A stretch of 64,000 bases of DNA from Pseudomonadota bacterium. GTDB taxonomy: Bacteria; Pseudomonadota; Gammaproteobacteria; Burkholderiales; JABEVD01. The position numbers were made by a program, and so were the translations under genes. Every line of letters begins with the position of its first letter. Position 1 is the first letter of the stretch. Of the stretch, positions 16,280-24,866 are shown one piece after another. Location: contig JAJZTQ010000001.1 of NCBI GenBank assembly GCA_021848825.1, positions 1 to 64,000 of the forward strand, in the 5' to 3' direction. A model generated the notes under the pieces. The model had not been told where the DNA came from, did not search any database, and saw only the letters and a program-made list of their open reading frames with translations.

Positions 16280-16729
16280 CTAGGCTCTCGTCCGTTCTTC
16301 CCGCTTCCTTTCGTTTGCAAGAAGCCTGGCAAGCGCCGAAAGCTCCTCGGCGAGCAATTCCAGCAGGTCGTCGAGCGCCAGGATGCCGAGCAGGGCGCCG
16401 CGCTCGTCGATCACGGGAAGTCTCCTCACCCCCTTGCTTCGCATGTATTCGATGGCGTCGGTCAGCCCTTTCCCACCCTCGATCGTGGCAAGTTCGGGCG
16501 CCATGATTTCGCCTACCGACAGGGATTCAGGATCAAGTCCCTTCGAAACCACCTCGATCACGATATCCCGATCGGTGACGATGCCCACGGGAATGCTGAA
16601 TCCGTCCTTCTGATCCACCACGATCACGTCTCCGACATGATGCCGTCTCATCAGGCCGGCTGCCGCCGTCACGGATTCCTCTTGGCGCATCACGACGACA
16701 TTTCTGTTGCAGATTTCGCTTGCAGGCAT
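16280..16729 (-). CDS. CBS-domain pair protein
   Basis: The 149-residue cytosolic protein consists of two CBS motifs (about 8-62 and 72-130), with VTDRDIVIEV and VIDERGALLGILALDDLLEL as the typical ends, then a charged helix. CBS pairs bind adenine nucleotides and act as regulatory modules. It is transcribed alone, convergent with cyoE and divergent from the next sensor gene. Confidence 0.85.
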   Translation of the reverse strand: MPASEICNRNVVVMRQEESVTAAAGLMRRHHVGDVIVVDQKDGFSIPVGIVTDRDIVIEVVSKGLDPESLSVGEIMAPELATIEGGKGLTDAIEYMRSKGVRRLPVIDERGALLGILALDDLLELLAEELSALARLLANERKREERTRA

Positions 16730-16825
16730 GCTGACCTCCTCGATGATTTCTGGATGAGCGTGCGGAAAATCAATTTTTCTGCTATAAGGTTTATATAGAA
16801 TATTCTTTAACGATAGGAAATCCGC

Positions 16826-19159
16826 TTGGGGCGCATTTTGGTTTCAAATCATCCCGGGATGGAAGCGGCGCAGATCGGCTCGCTTTTTTCGAGGGCTAGA
16901 CTGGTCCTCGCAGTCAATGTCATCAATGCAATCATCATTGCCTTTTTTCTTTGGCATGCTGTTCCGACGGATGCCATTACCGGATGGGTATTTGCGACCA
17001 TAGCGATTTGCGCTGCAAGGTTCGGCTTCCTTCTCGACTACGAGCAGAAAGCCGGCAAGCCCCTGGAATACTGGAAGCGCGTTTCCGTATGGGGTTCGGC
17101 GATATCGGGCATAGGCTGGGGAATGGCCACGATCATACTCTTTCCTTCGGCTTCGCCGCTCCTCCAGATATTTCTCCCCGTAGTCATGATGGGGATGATG
17201 GCCGGTTCCGCCGTTTCCTGGTATGCCTATTTCCCCGCCTTCAAGGCCTATTTCTTTCCTGTCGCATTGCTGACCCTGGCGCGCTTTGCCGAGGAGATCG
17301 TGAACGGCATGGACAGGGCATTTTTCGGCACGCTGGGGGCGATGTTCGTGATCTTCTCGGCAGGGCTGTACCAGCTGGCAAGGCAGTCGAACAGGGATTT
17401 GTCGCAATTGCTGCTGCTGAAATCCGAGAAGGAGGAAATCGATGCGCGTTATCTCGAACTGTCGCAAGGCGTCACCCTGAAGGAGCAATCCCTGGGACTG
17501 TTGGAGCTCGTTTTCAGGTCGAGCAGGGAAGGCATCCTGGTGACCGACGCAAAAAGGCGCATCGTCGAAGTCAATCCCGCCTTCACCCGGATTACGGGTT
17601 ATGCGCCTGATGAGGTCGTCGGAAAGCAGTTCCCGCTGCGGCAGTCCATGACCCAGGGCGGCGAATTCTTCAGCAAGGTTTGGCAATCCGTTCAGGATGA
17701 AGGAAGCTGGAATGGAGAGATCTGGGACAGCAGGAAGGACGGCGAGATTTTTGTCCAGCGGGCCAGCATCGGCCTCGTGCGCCATCCTGGAGGAGATCGC
17801 TATGTGCTGCAGTTTTCCGATGTCACGGAAGGGAAGAAAAAGGACGAACTGATCTGGCTCCAGGCCAATTTCGATGCGCTCACCAATCTGCCCAACAGAC
17901 GCCTCCTGAGAGAAAGGCTGGACGAGGCGATCGAGGGTGTAGACGGGTTCGCCCTGCTTTTGATAGACCTGGATCGATTCAAGGAAATCAATGAAACCCT
18001 TGGGCACGACATGGGTGACCTGCTGATTCTCGAGGCGGCGCTGCGCATCGGCAGATGCATGGAGGGGGGCACCCTGGCGAGGGTGGGAGGCGACGCATTC
18101 ATGCTCATTCTTCAGCGCGATGCGGAAAAGGTCGCTGAAAGAATCCTGGATGAATTTTCCAGCCCTTTCATGATCGGAGATGAGCCAGTCCAGGTTTCTG
18201 CAAGCCTGGGCATGACCTATTATCCTGCTGACGCGGTTCATGTGGAAGGATTGCTCAAGAATGCCGAACAGGCCATGTATCGCGCGAAGGAGAAAGGCGG
18301 CAATAGCTGCGAGTATTTCACTGAAGCGATGCAGCAGCAGGTCGTCGAAAGAATCATGCTGGGCAGGGACCTGAGGCAGGCCATGAAGAAGGGGGAGCTC
18401 GATATCCATTACCAGCCCATCGTGGACCTGAAAAGCGGGAAGATCGTCAAGGCTGAAGCATTGCTGCGCTGGCGTCACAGCCTGAGAGGCATGTTATTGC
18501 CCGACCTGTTCATCCCGATTGCCGAAGAATCGGGCATGATAGTGGAGATAGGGGAATGGCTTTTCAATGAGGCGGCAAGCCGCGTCAGGGAATGGCAAGG
18601 CAAATTCGGCGACATCGCGCTCAGCATCAACGAGTCCGCTCTCCAGTTCTCAGAATTTTCAACAGAAAAACATTGGCTTGAAAGACTTGAAGAATTCGGG
18701 CTGCCGAGAAACAGCATCGCGATCGAGATCACCGAAAGCGTGCTTCTCAAGGAATCGGGAAGATCGAGCGAACGGCTTCGTTCCTTCCACGAAGGGGGGA
18801 TCGAAATTTCGATAGACGACTTCGGAACGGGCTTCAGTTCCTTTTCCTATCTCAAGCAGTTCGATGTCGACTATCTCAAGATAGACCGCTCTTTCATCAG
18901 CGGGCTGACCGTCAACAGGCAGGATATGGCCATCACCGAGGCGGTCATTTCCATGGCGCACAAGCTCGGCATCAGGATCATCGCGGAAGGCGTCGAAACG
19001 GCAGATCAGCGGGACATGCTTGTTTCTTTCGGCTGCGATTATGCGCAAGGCTTCCTTTATTCCCCTCCGCTTCCAGCCGAAGAATTCGAAAAGCTGCTGG
19101 AAAACGCTCCGCTTGTGCACCAGGCGCATTTTCATACAGGATTAATTCTGGAAAGCTAA
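16826..19159 (+). CDS. Membrane PAS-GGDEF-EAL protein with degenerate GGDAF
   Basis: The 777-residue protein has an N-terminal membrane part with about six helices (1-195), a coiled linker, one PAS (about 225-340), GGDEF (345-510) and EAL (520-765). The diguanylate cyclase signature reads GGDAF with Ala424 in place of Glu, so cyclase activity is unlikely. EAL is intact (E544) with EITES, DDFGTGFSS and KIDRSF, so phosphodiesterase function is expected. The TTG at 16826 is preferred, since AGGAAA stands 7 nt upstream; the next ATG at 16859 has no ribosome site. Confidence 0.87.
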   Translation: MGRILVSNHPGMEAAQIGSLFSRARLVLAVNVINAIIIAFFLWHAVPTDAITGWVFATIAICAARFGFLLDYEQKAGKPLEYWKRVSVWGSAISGIGWGMATIILFPSASPLLQIFLPVVMMGMMAGSAVSWYAYFPAFKAYFFPVALLTLARFAEEIVNGMDRAFFGTLGAMFVIFSAGLYQLARQSNRDLSQLLLLKSEKEEIDARYLELSQGVTLKEQSLGLLELVFRSSREGILVTDAKRRIVEVNPAFTRITGYAPDEVVGKQFPLRQSMTQGGEFFSKVWQSVQDEGSWNGEIWDSRKDGEIFVQRASIGLVRHPGGDRYVLQFSDVTEGKKKDELIWLQANFDALTNLPNRRLLRERLDEAIEGVDGFALLLIDLDRFKEINETLGHDMGDLLILEAALRIGRCMEGGTLARVGGDAFMLILQRDAEKVAERILDEFSSPFMIGDEPVQVSASLGMTYYPADAVHVEGLLKNAEQAMYRAKEKGGNSCEYFTEAMQQQVVERIMLGRDLRQAMKKGELDIHYQPIVDLKSGKIVKAEALLRWRHSLRGMLLPDLFIPIAEESGMIVEIGEWLFNEAASRVREWQGKFGDIALSINESALQFSEFSTEKHWLERLEEFGLPRNSIAIEITESVLLKESGRSSERLRSFHEGGIEISIDDFGTGFSSFSYLKQFDVDYLKIDRSFISGLTVNRQDMAITEAVISMAHKLGIRIIAEGVETADQRDMLVSFGCDYAQGFLYSPPLPAEEFEKLLENAPLVHQAHFHTGLILES

Positions 19160-19179
19160 TCTTCCGAAAAGGAGGATGA

Positions 19180-19692
19180 ATGACTTACTGCAGGTTTTCC
19201 AGGTTGATGCACTGGGCAATGGCGTTTCTCGTTTTTTCGGCAATCATGCTTGTCGAACTCAAGTCCATGCTGCCCAGGGGAGAATTGAAGCGGGATTTCA
19301 TGATCTGGCATATCGAGGCGGGGATGCTCGTATTCATCCTGGTCTGGCCCAGATTGTTCTGGCGGATTGGCAATCCATCCCCGCCGATTCTGCCGCCTCT
19401 GAAGCCATTTCAAAGGTTTTCTGCAACGCTCGCCCACCAGGCATTCTATCTGATGATGATGGCGCTGCCTGTTTTCGGTTTTCTGGCGATCCAGAGCAAG
19501 GGCAGGGTGGGGCATTTCTTCGGGCTGCAATTGCCGCAACTGATAGGAAAGAACGGGCATGCTCATGCTCTCAAGCATGACCATGAACTGCTGGGCAACA
19601 TCATGATAGGCATGATCGCATTGCATCTCTTGGCCGTTTTTCATCACCATGTTTTCAGGCGGGACAACACTCTGAAAAGAATGAGCCTGTAA
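19180..19692 (+). CDS. Cytochrome b561 family protein
   Basis: The 170-residue membrane protein has four helices with paired histidines: SRLMHWAMAF in helix 1, WHIEAGMLVF in helix 2, and HDHELLGNI and IALHLLAVFHHH near the end. This is the bacterial cytochrome b561 layout with two haems b, moving electrons between quinol and an acceptor such as superoxide. It starts 20 bp after the GGDEF/EAL gene with an AAGGAGG site and may be cotranscribed with it. Confidence 0.85.
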   Translation: MTYCRFSRLMHWAMAFLVFSAIMLVELKSMLPRGELKRDFMIWHIEAGMLVFILVWPRLFWRIGNPSPPILPPLKPFQRFSATLAHQAFYLMMMALPVFGFLAIQSKGRVGHFFGLQLPQLIGKNGHAHALKHDHELLGNIMIGMIALHLLAVFHHHVFRRDNTLKRMSL

Positions 19693-19703
19693 CGAATGAA
19701 AAA

Positions 19704-21014
19704 TCAGGCTGGATGGAAGAACACGCTCGCCATGAGTCCCTTTCCGTCTTTCCTGTTGGCGAGCCTGATTTCCGCGGACTGACGCTCGGCTATCGCCTGG
19801 ACGATCGCAAGGCCTATCCCGCTTCCCTCGATTTCCTGGCCGCTTGCTCTGAAGAAACGGTCGAAGATCCGCGGCAGCAGATTCTCCGGGATGCCCGGTC
19901 CGTTGTCTGAAATCTCGACGACGGCCCTGCCGTCCGACAGATAGACGCTGACATCTATCCTGCCCCCTTGAGGGGTATAGCGTATCGCATTGTCTATCAG
20001 ATTTTCGAAAAGGACGCGAATCGAGTCCGGGTTGGCCAGGATGCGCGTCTCTTCGTCCCTGATCATGCCGAGGTCGATCGCTTTCCTTTCGGCCAGCGGG
20101 ATAAGGTCGCCTATGCAGTTTTTGACGATCTGCCCCGGATCGATCAGGCTCATCGTCACGTTCCTGTCGGCTTCGAGCCGGGCCATCTTGAGCAGCTGGT
20201 TGACGAGGCGGGAGGCCCTTTTCACCCCGGAATCGAGCTCGATCATTCTAGATTCGACGTCTTCTTCATTTCTGCAGAAGGCGAGATTTTCGATCTGCAG
20301 CTGCAGGGCTGCAAGCGGCGTTCTCAGTTCGTGGGCGGCATCCGAGATGAACTGGCGCTGCGATTCGAGGGCTTCCCTGAGCCTCACGAGCAGCGCATTC
20401 ATTTCGCTGATGAGCGGGGCGACTTCCTCGGGCACGCGGTCCAGGGGAAGCGGATCGAGACTGGATGCATCGCGCTGGGTCACTGCCTGCTTCACCGCAT
20501 CCAGCGGCTTCATGATCCGCCCGAGCACGATCGCGACCAGTATCCATGAAAGAGGAATCAGCCCGACGATGGGAAGCACGGTTCTCATCGCGGCGTTTTC
20601 CGCTATTTCCCGGCGCACTTCCATGGACTGGGAGACTTGCACCGTCCTGTTGGGATAGAAAAGGGTATAGGCGCGCCATTTTTTTCCGTTGTCGACCATG
20701 TCGGAGAATCCGGAACGGGGCGCCATGACCAGGGTGAATTCCGGACGTGAGGAGCGGACGGGCTCCTTTTCGTACCAGACCTGGATGACGAAATCGTTTT
20801 CCCTTTCCTCTTCGGTCTCTGTCCGGAATCTCGCCTGCATGGATGGAAGCTGGGACCCTTCGTCTATGCTTCTTGCGACTTCCTTGAGCTGATGGTCCAG
20901 GAGGAGTCCTGCATCCTTCTTTGCAAGCGGGTAGGATATGAAGCCTGCCAGCACGCCGACGACGGTCAGCATGCCGACCAGCAGGACAATGAGCTGCCTC
21001 TTGAGCGACTTCAA
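19704..21014 (-). CDS. Sensor histidine kinase (QseC/TctE type)
   Basis: The 436-residue kinase has two membrane helices (about 9-30 and 148-170) around a periplasmic domain of about 115 residues, then HAMP, a HisKA domain with SDAAHELRTPL (His228), and the ATPase domain with N-box NLIDNAIRYT, DNGPGIP and GSGIGLAI. It phosphorylates the response regulator encoded just upstream; its ATG overlaps that gene's stop. The sensed signal is unknown. Placement after the TonB/phosphodiesterase genes may be relevant but does not prove a phosphate role. Confidence 0.9.
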   Translation of the reverse strand: MKSLKRQLIVLLVGMLTVVGVLAGFISYPLAKKDAGLLLDHQLKEVARSIDEGSQLPSMQARFRTETEEERENDFVIQVWYEKEPVRSSRPEFTLVMAPRSGFSDMVDNGKKWRAYTLFYPNRTVQVSQSMEVRREIAENAAMRTVLPIVGLIPLSWILVAIVLGRIMKPLDAVKQAVTQRDASSLDPLPLDRVPEEVAPLISEMNALLVRLREALESQRQFISDAAHELRTPLAALQLQIENLAFCRNEEDVESRMIELDSGVKRASRLVNQLLKMARLEADRNVTMSLIDPGQIVKNCIGDLIPLAERKAIDLGMIRDEETRILANPDSIRVLFENLIDNAIRYTPQGGRIDVSVYLSDGRAVVEISDNGPGIPENLLPRIFDRFFRASGQEIEGSGIGLAIVQAIAERQSAEIRLANRKDGKGLMASVFFHPA

Positions 21015-21667
21015 GGCTTCACCACCATCCAGCCTATGCCTCGTACGTTCCTGACGATGTCGTTGTCGAATTTCTTTCTGAGGTAATGGATCAGCACGTC
21101 GATGACATTGCTTTCCACTTCCTCACCCCAGCCATAGATCCTTTCCTCGATCTGGCTTCTGGAAAAGATCGTTCCCGGGCGTTCGACGAGCATCTGGAGA
21201 AGGGAGAATTCCTTGCTCGAAAGGAGGATGGTCTTGCCTCTGTAGGTTGCTTCGTGAGACGAGGTGTTGAGCGTGATTTCGCCGTTGCTCAGCGAAGAAG
21301 GGGATTGCCCGTTCCTTCTCATGATGGCCTTCACCCTGGCAAGAAGCTCCCTGAATCCGAAGGGTTTGACGAGATAATCGTCTGCGCCGAGATCGAGCCC
21401 TTCCACCCGGTCGTCTATCCCGTCCTTCGCAGTGATGATCAGAAGAGGGGTGTCGTTTCCCTTCCACCTGATCGATTTCAGGATGTCCATCCCCGCCTTT
21501 CCCGGCAGTCCGAGGTCGAGCAGGATGAGGTCGTGAGCGCAGGATTCCGCGGCAGCCTGTCCTTCGATGCCGTCCTGGATCCAGTCGACCTTCATCCCCG
21601 CCTCATTCAGGGCAAGCGTCAGGCTTTTTCCTATCATCGGGTCGTCTTCGATCAGGAGGATATGCAT
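21011..21667 (-). CDS. OmpR-family response regulator
   Basis: The 218-residue regulator has a receiver domain (acidic EDD at 7-9, phosphoacceptor Asp51 in LILLDLGLPG, Thr in LLIITAKD and Lys in YLVKPFGF) and a winged-helix DNA-binding domain ending in the RNVRGIGWMVV strand. The start MHILLIEDD at 21667 is chosen because the receiver fold begins there; the frame extends further but into the neighbouring gene. It forms a pair with the kinase. Confidence 0.9.
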   Translation of the reverse strand: MHILLIEDDPMIGKSLTLALNEAGMKVDWIQDGIEGQAAAESCAHDLILLDLGLPGKAGMDILKSIRWKGNDTPLLIITAKDGIDDRVEGLDLGADDYLVKPFGFRELLARVKAIMRRNGQSPSSLSNGEITLNTSSHEATYRGKTILLSSKEFSLLQMLVERPGTIFSRSQIEERIYGWGEEVESNVIDVLIHYLRKKFDNDIVRNVRGIGWMVVKP

Positions 21668-21705
21668 GGGGGTATCCCTTTCCTCTGTCATGCTATCACG
21701 AACCC

Positions 21706-23148
21706 TCATCTCGAAGAAAACAGGCCTTTCCAATCCATCCCGGGAAGGGATCGGGTTCCCTGTATCCTGACAGCATCCAGCATGCTCGTCGGGATGCCGA
21801 GGCTGTCGAGGATGGTGGGCGCAATCTGGGTGGTGAAAACGGGGGCTCTCTTCAAGCCCGGCTTCATCGATGGATTCGATACCAGCAGCGCGACATGGGT
21901 ATCGTCTGCGTCGAAACCGCCATGCTCCATCCTTTTGTCGTCCCCCCTGCTCGAATAGATGACCCCGTTTTCGGGGATCAGGACGATGTCGGGAGAGCGT
22001 GAATCTGCGGGAAAGAGCAGGAGCAGCGAATTGCCGGAAAGGATGCGCTCTATCCCCAGCTTCTCTTGCCTTGCGCTCAGGATATCCGCCGCCTGTTCCG
22101 TTTTCGACCTGTCTTTCAGCCAGATCAATGCGCTTCGGTCGGACGTGATCTTGGCGGCCATGCCGGATGGCATCGCATCGGCGATCGCCTTCTCGTCGAC
22201 ATGCCTGAGCCTTCCGCCATCGATCGGGCCGTTGCCGTGCTTGGCCGTCAGGATGAAAAGGGTAGAATCCAGAAGCTTTCTTTTTTTCAGTTCGGAAACC
22301 ATCCTTCCTATCAGCCTGTCGCAGTTCCTGAGCGCCTGATCGACCCCTTTCGACGGCTTTCCCTGGCCATCTTCATAACCGTAGAGCTTCTGGGCGACAT
22401 TCAGTTCCTGCAGGTTCAGGCCGAAAAGGGAAGGAACCGGCGCGGTATGTTTGCCGTCATGGCTGCGGCCGTCCATTTCCTCGAGCAATGCGTCGACTTT
22501 CAGTTCGTCATAGCGTTCGGTTGCGAGAAGCGATGAGGTGATGCCTGCTGATTTTCCTTCCGAATTCTCCCCGATCTCCGGGGTGTACAAATCGTCCACT
22601 CCCTGTCCGTCAGGGCCGTTCAGGATTTCGTACACGGGATGCTTGTCTATCCAGGCGGTATAGCCGCCGGCATTTCTAATCGCCTCGAAAGCCGTGTTGA
22701 CCTTGAGATAGGCATGCGGATAGACGGGCCTGCATCCCACGGGATCGAGCGGAAGTCTTTTCCGGTCGATTTTGCCGTCTGCTCCATCCATGGATTCGTC
22801 GTAAACGATGGAAGTCCCGGTCTTGCGGCAAGGGCCGAGAGGCGGGGAAAGGTCCCGTGCATAGCTCACATCGAAATAAACGCCCGTGATGGCCGGGGTT
22901 CCGCCCGTGAAGATCGCAAGGAGCCCCGGAAAAGAGTCGGCAGGGACAGGACCTTGCGCATCCGTGTACTCGATGCCCTTGCCTGCGAGCCCGGCCATGG
23001 CGGAATCAGGATGCGAGGCGATATAATTTCTCAGGTCGAGCGCATGAAGGCCGTCCACGCTGATCAGCAACACATGCCCGGCCGGGTTCGCCCTTGCGCC
23101 CAATGCCATGGCGCAAAGGACTGCAAAAACAAACAGCCTGAAATTCAT
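21706..23148 (-). CDS. Secreted alkaline phosphatase / nucleotide phosphodiesterase superfamily enzyme
   Basis: The 480-residue product has a signal peptide (cut near ARA, residue 20) and the type I phosphodiesterase fold. Metal and active-site elements are visible: LISVDGLHALD at 28-38, nucleophile candidate Ser72 in PADSFPG, LTAKHGNGP, and MEHGGFDADDTHVALLV. Family members hydrolyse phosphate mono- or diesters in the periplasm. Its start overlaps the tonB stop, so it belongs to the TonB-receptor operon, which suggests it processes the imported compound. Confidence 0.82.
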   Translation of the reverse strand: MNFRLFVFAVLCAMALGARANPAGHVLLISVDGLHALDLRNYIASHPDSAMAGLAGKGIEYTDAQGPVPADSFPGLLAIFTGGTPAITGVYFDVSYARDLSPPLGPCRKTGTSIVYDESMDGADGKIDRKRLPLDPVGCRPVYPHAYLKVNTAFEAIRNAGGYTAWIDKHPVYEILNGPDGQGVDDLYTPEIGENSEGKSAGITSSLLATERYDELKVDALLEEMDGRSHDGKHTAPVPSLFGLNLQELNVAQKLYGYEDGQGKPSKGVDQALRNCDRLIGRMVSELKKRKLLDSTLFILTAKHGNGPIDGGRLRHVDEKAIADAMPSGMAAKITSDRSALIWLKDRSKTEQAADILSARQEKLGIERILSGNSLLLLFPADSRSPDIVLIPENGVIYSSRGDDKRMEHGGFDADDTHVALLVSNPSMKPGLKRAPVFTTQIAPTILDSLGIPTSMLDAVRIQGTRSLPGMDWKGLFSSR

Positions 23149-23777
23149 TCCTCGTCCAGCCTGTAGAAGCGCACCCAGATCACGATCTTCAGCGATTTCC
23201 CCGCGAGATCGGGGGGAGGAGGGGGATAGCTCGCCGATTCGACAGCCTCTATCGCGGCATGGTCCAGCATGTCGTAGCCGCTTGAAGTAACCACTTTCGG
23301 GTTGGACGCCTGCCTGTCCAGGTAGGTGAAGGAGACCTGCGTTTTCCCCTGGATATGCGCCATCTTCGCAGCATACGGATAACGCATGGCGGCCTGTACC
23401 GCGCCATTCACTTCGTCCCTGAAGGTCGATGAAACATCGGGAGGCGAAGGCGGAGAGGGCCTGACAGGCGCAGGAGGAGGCGTCACGACAGGCGACGGGG
23501 CGGGTGTCGGCGCAGGATCCTCGATCTTCGGCTGTTGCACCATGGGCTTTTGTTCGGCCACCTGCCTGTGGACCTCGTGATGGACGGGTTTCGGACGAGG
23601 CGCTTCCTTCGGCTTCGGTTCCGGTTTCGGCGGCTCGGGCGGGGCGGGGAAGGTCAGCATCACGACCTTTTCCTCGTGCTTTTCAGGCTTTTTTGCGAGG
23701 AATACGGCAAATGCCGCGACGATCATGATTTCGAGGGCGAGCGCGATCAGCGCAGCTCTGGAAAGTGCGAATTTCAC
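23145..23777 (-). CDS. tonB: TonB energy transducer
   Basis: The 210-residue protein has an N-terminal membrane anchor (about 8-28), a long Pro/Lys/Glu-rich periplasmic stretch (PPEPPKPEPKPKEAPRPKP and later repeats, about 42-110), and the TonB C-terminal domain (about 125-210: AAMRYPYAAKM, GKTQVSFTYL, SGYDMLDHAA). It couples inner-membrane proton energy to the outer-membrane receptor of the same operon. Confidence 0.88.
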   Translation of the reverse strand: MKFALSRAALIALALEIMIVAAFAVFLAKKPEKHEEKVVMLTFPAPPEPPKPEPKPKEAPRPKPVHHEVHRQVAEQKPMVQQPKIEDPAPTPAPSPVVTPPPAPVRPSPPSPPDVSSTFRDEVNGAVQAAMRYPYAAKMAHIQGKTQVSFTYLDRQASNPKVVTSSGYDMLDHAAIEAVESASYPPPPPDLAGKSLKIVIWVRFYRLDEE

Positions 23778-23783
23778 GGTAGG

Positions 23784-24170
23784 CTATTCCTTGCGGGCTG
23801 CGAGCCCGATCTGGGTGACGCCCGCTGCACGGCATGCATCCATCACCGCCATCAGATGCTGGAGCGAAGTGTCCTTTGCCCCCGCAATGGTGACGATGGT
23901 TTTAGGTCCCTTCTGCGCGAGCATGGCGGTGAGCTCATTTGAACTGACCGTTCTGCCTTCGACGCCGATATTGCCCGATGCATCGACGCTGACCAGCATT
24001 TTCGGCAGTTCCAGGGGGGTGGCAGTGGAGCTCTTTGCGAGGCTGGATGCAACCCCTGTCGAGGGAATCATGTGGAGCGTGATCATGATGAAGAAAATGA
24101 GCAGGAAGAACATGATGTCGATCATCGGGATGATCTCTATCCTGGCCTTCCTGACTTCGAAGTATTTCAT
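23784..24170 (-). CDS. exbD: ExbD-type proton channel subunit
   Basis: The 128-residue product has one membrane helix with the essential Asp18 (IEIIPMIDIMFFLLIFF) and a small periplasmic domain. The start MKYFEVRKARI is chosen because of the AGGAGAAGGC ribosome site; upstream codons in frame lie within exbB. With ExbB it harvests proton-motive force for TonB. Confidence 0.9.
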   Translation of the reverse strand: MKYFEVRKARIEIIPMIDIMFFLLIFFIMITLHMIPSTGVASSLAKSSTATPLELPKMLVSVDASGNIGVEGRTVSSNELTAMLAQKGPKTIVTIAGAKDTSLQHLMAVMDACRAAGVTQIGLAARKE

Positions 24171-24180
24171 GCCTTCTCCT

Positions 24181-24858
24181 TCAAACCACGCGCGACCTGA
24201 GGCCGGACACGACCTGGGTGGCCTTTTCTTCGGCATCCTGGTAATGGGGATACATGCGGTTGACCAGCATCACCTTCAATGTCTCGAGCTGGTGCATGAT
24301 GACTCTCACCCTGTTGCTCAATGCATTGAAGAAGAAGAGCCCGAGGATCGCGATGAAAAGACCGGATGCCGTTGCGAGCAGGGCTTCCGCGACGCCCCCC
24401 GTCACCTTGGTCGGCGCGGTTCCGGGGTCACCCAGCACCTGGAATGCGTTGAACATCCCGATGATGGTGCCCAGAAGTCCGAGGAGCGGGGCCATGGTCA
24501 CGATCGTGTCGAGCACCCAGAGGTGGCGGTCCACCCCCGGCGCTTCCCTCATGATCGATTCATCGAGCTTGTCGGAGATCCGCTCGAAGTCGTGGTTGAG
24601 GTCATGCTGCAAGGCAGCCGCGAGCACCTTGGCATGCGGCAGATCGGGGAAGGATTCCCCGAGATGCGCAAGCTCGCGATGTTCCACGAGTTTTGCCGAC
24701 TGAAGCTGTTCCATGACCTTTCTTCCCTGGTTGATCATCTTCCACAGCGCCCAGCTGCGCTCGATCGCCACCGTCATGGCGACGAGCAGCAGCAGGCCCA
24801 TCAGATAGAGAATCCCTCCGGAAGTGTCAGCTACATGTTGAAACGTTTCGAAGTTCAT
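24181..24858 (-). CDS. exbB: ExbB/MotA/TolQ family proton channel subunit
   Basis: The 225-residue protein has three membrane helices: about 16-32, then a pair at about 115-140 and 155-180 in the MotA/TolQ/ExbB domain (TIVTMAPLLGLLGTIIGMFNAF, GGVAEALLATASGLFIAI). It forms the channel with ExbD and sits between the receptor gene and exbD. Confidence 0.9.
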   Translation of the reverse strand: MNFETFQHVADTSGGILYLMGLLLLVAMTVAIERSWALWKMINQGRKVMEQLQSAKLVEHRELAHLGESFPDLPHAKVLAAALQHDLNHDFERISDKLDESIMREAPGVDRHLWVLDTIVTMAPLLGLLGTIIGMFNAFQVLGDPGTAPTKVTGGVAEALLATASGLFIAILGLFFFNALSNRVRVIMHQLETLKVMLVNRMYPHYQDAEEKATQVVSGLRSRVV

Positions 24859-24866
24859 TCAGGTTC

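Noticed and set aside
16844-18478. 544-codon minus-strand open frame
   Set aside because: Antisense to the PAS-GGDEF-EAL gene; no domain seen.
21668-21733. Extended N-terminus of the response regulator
   Set aside because: The receiver fold begins at MHILLIEDD; the extension overlaps the phosphodiesterase end.
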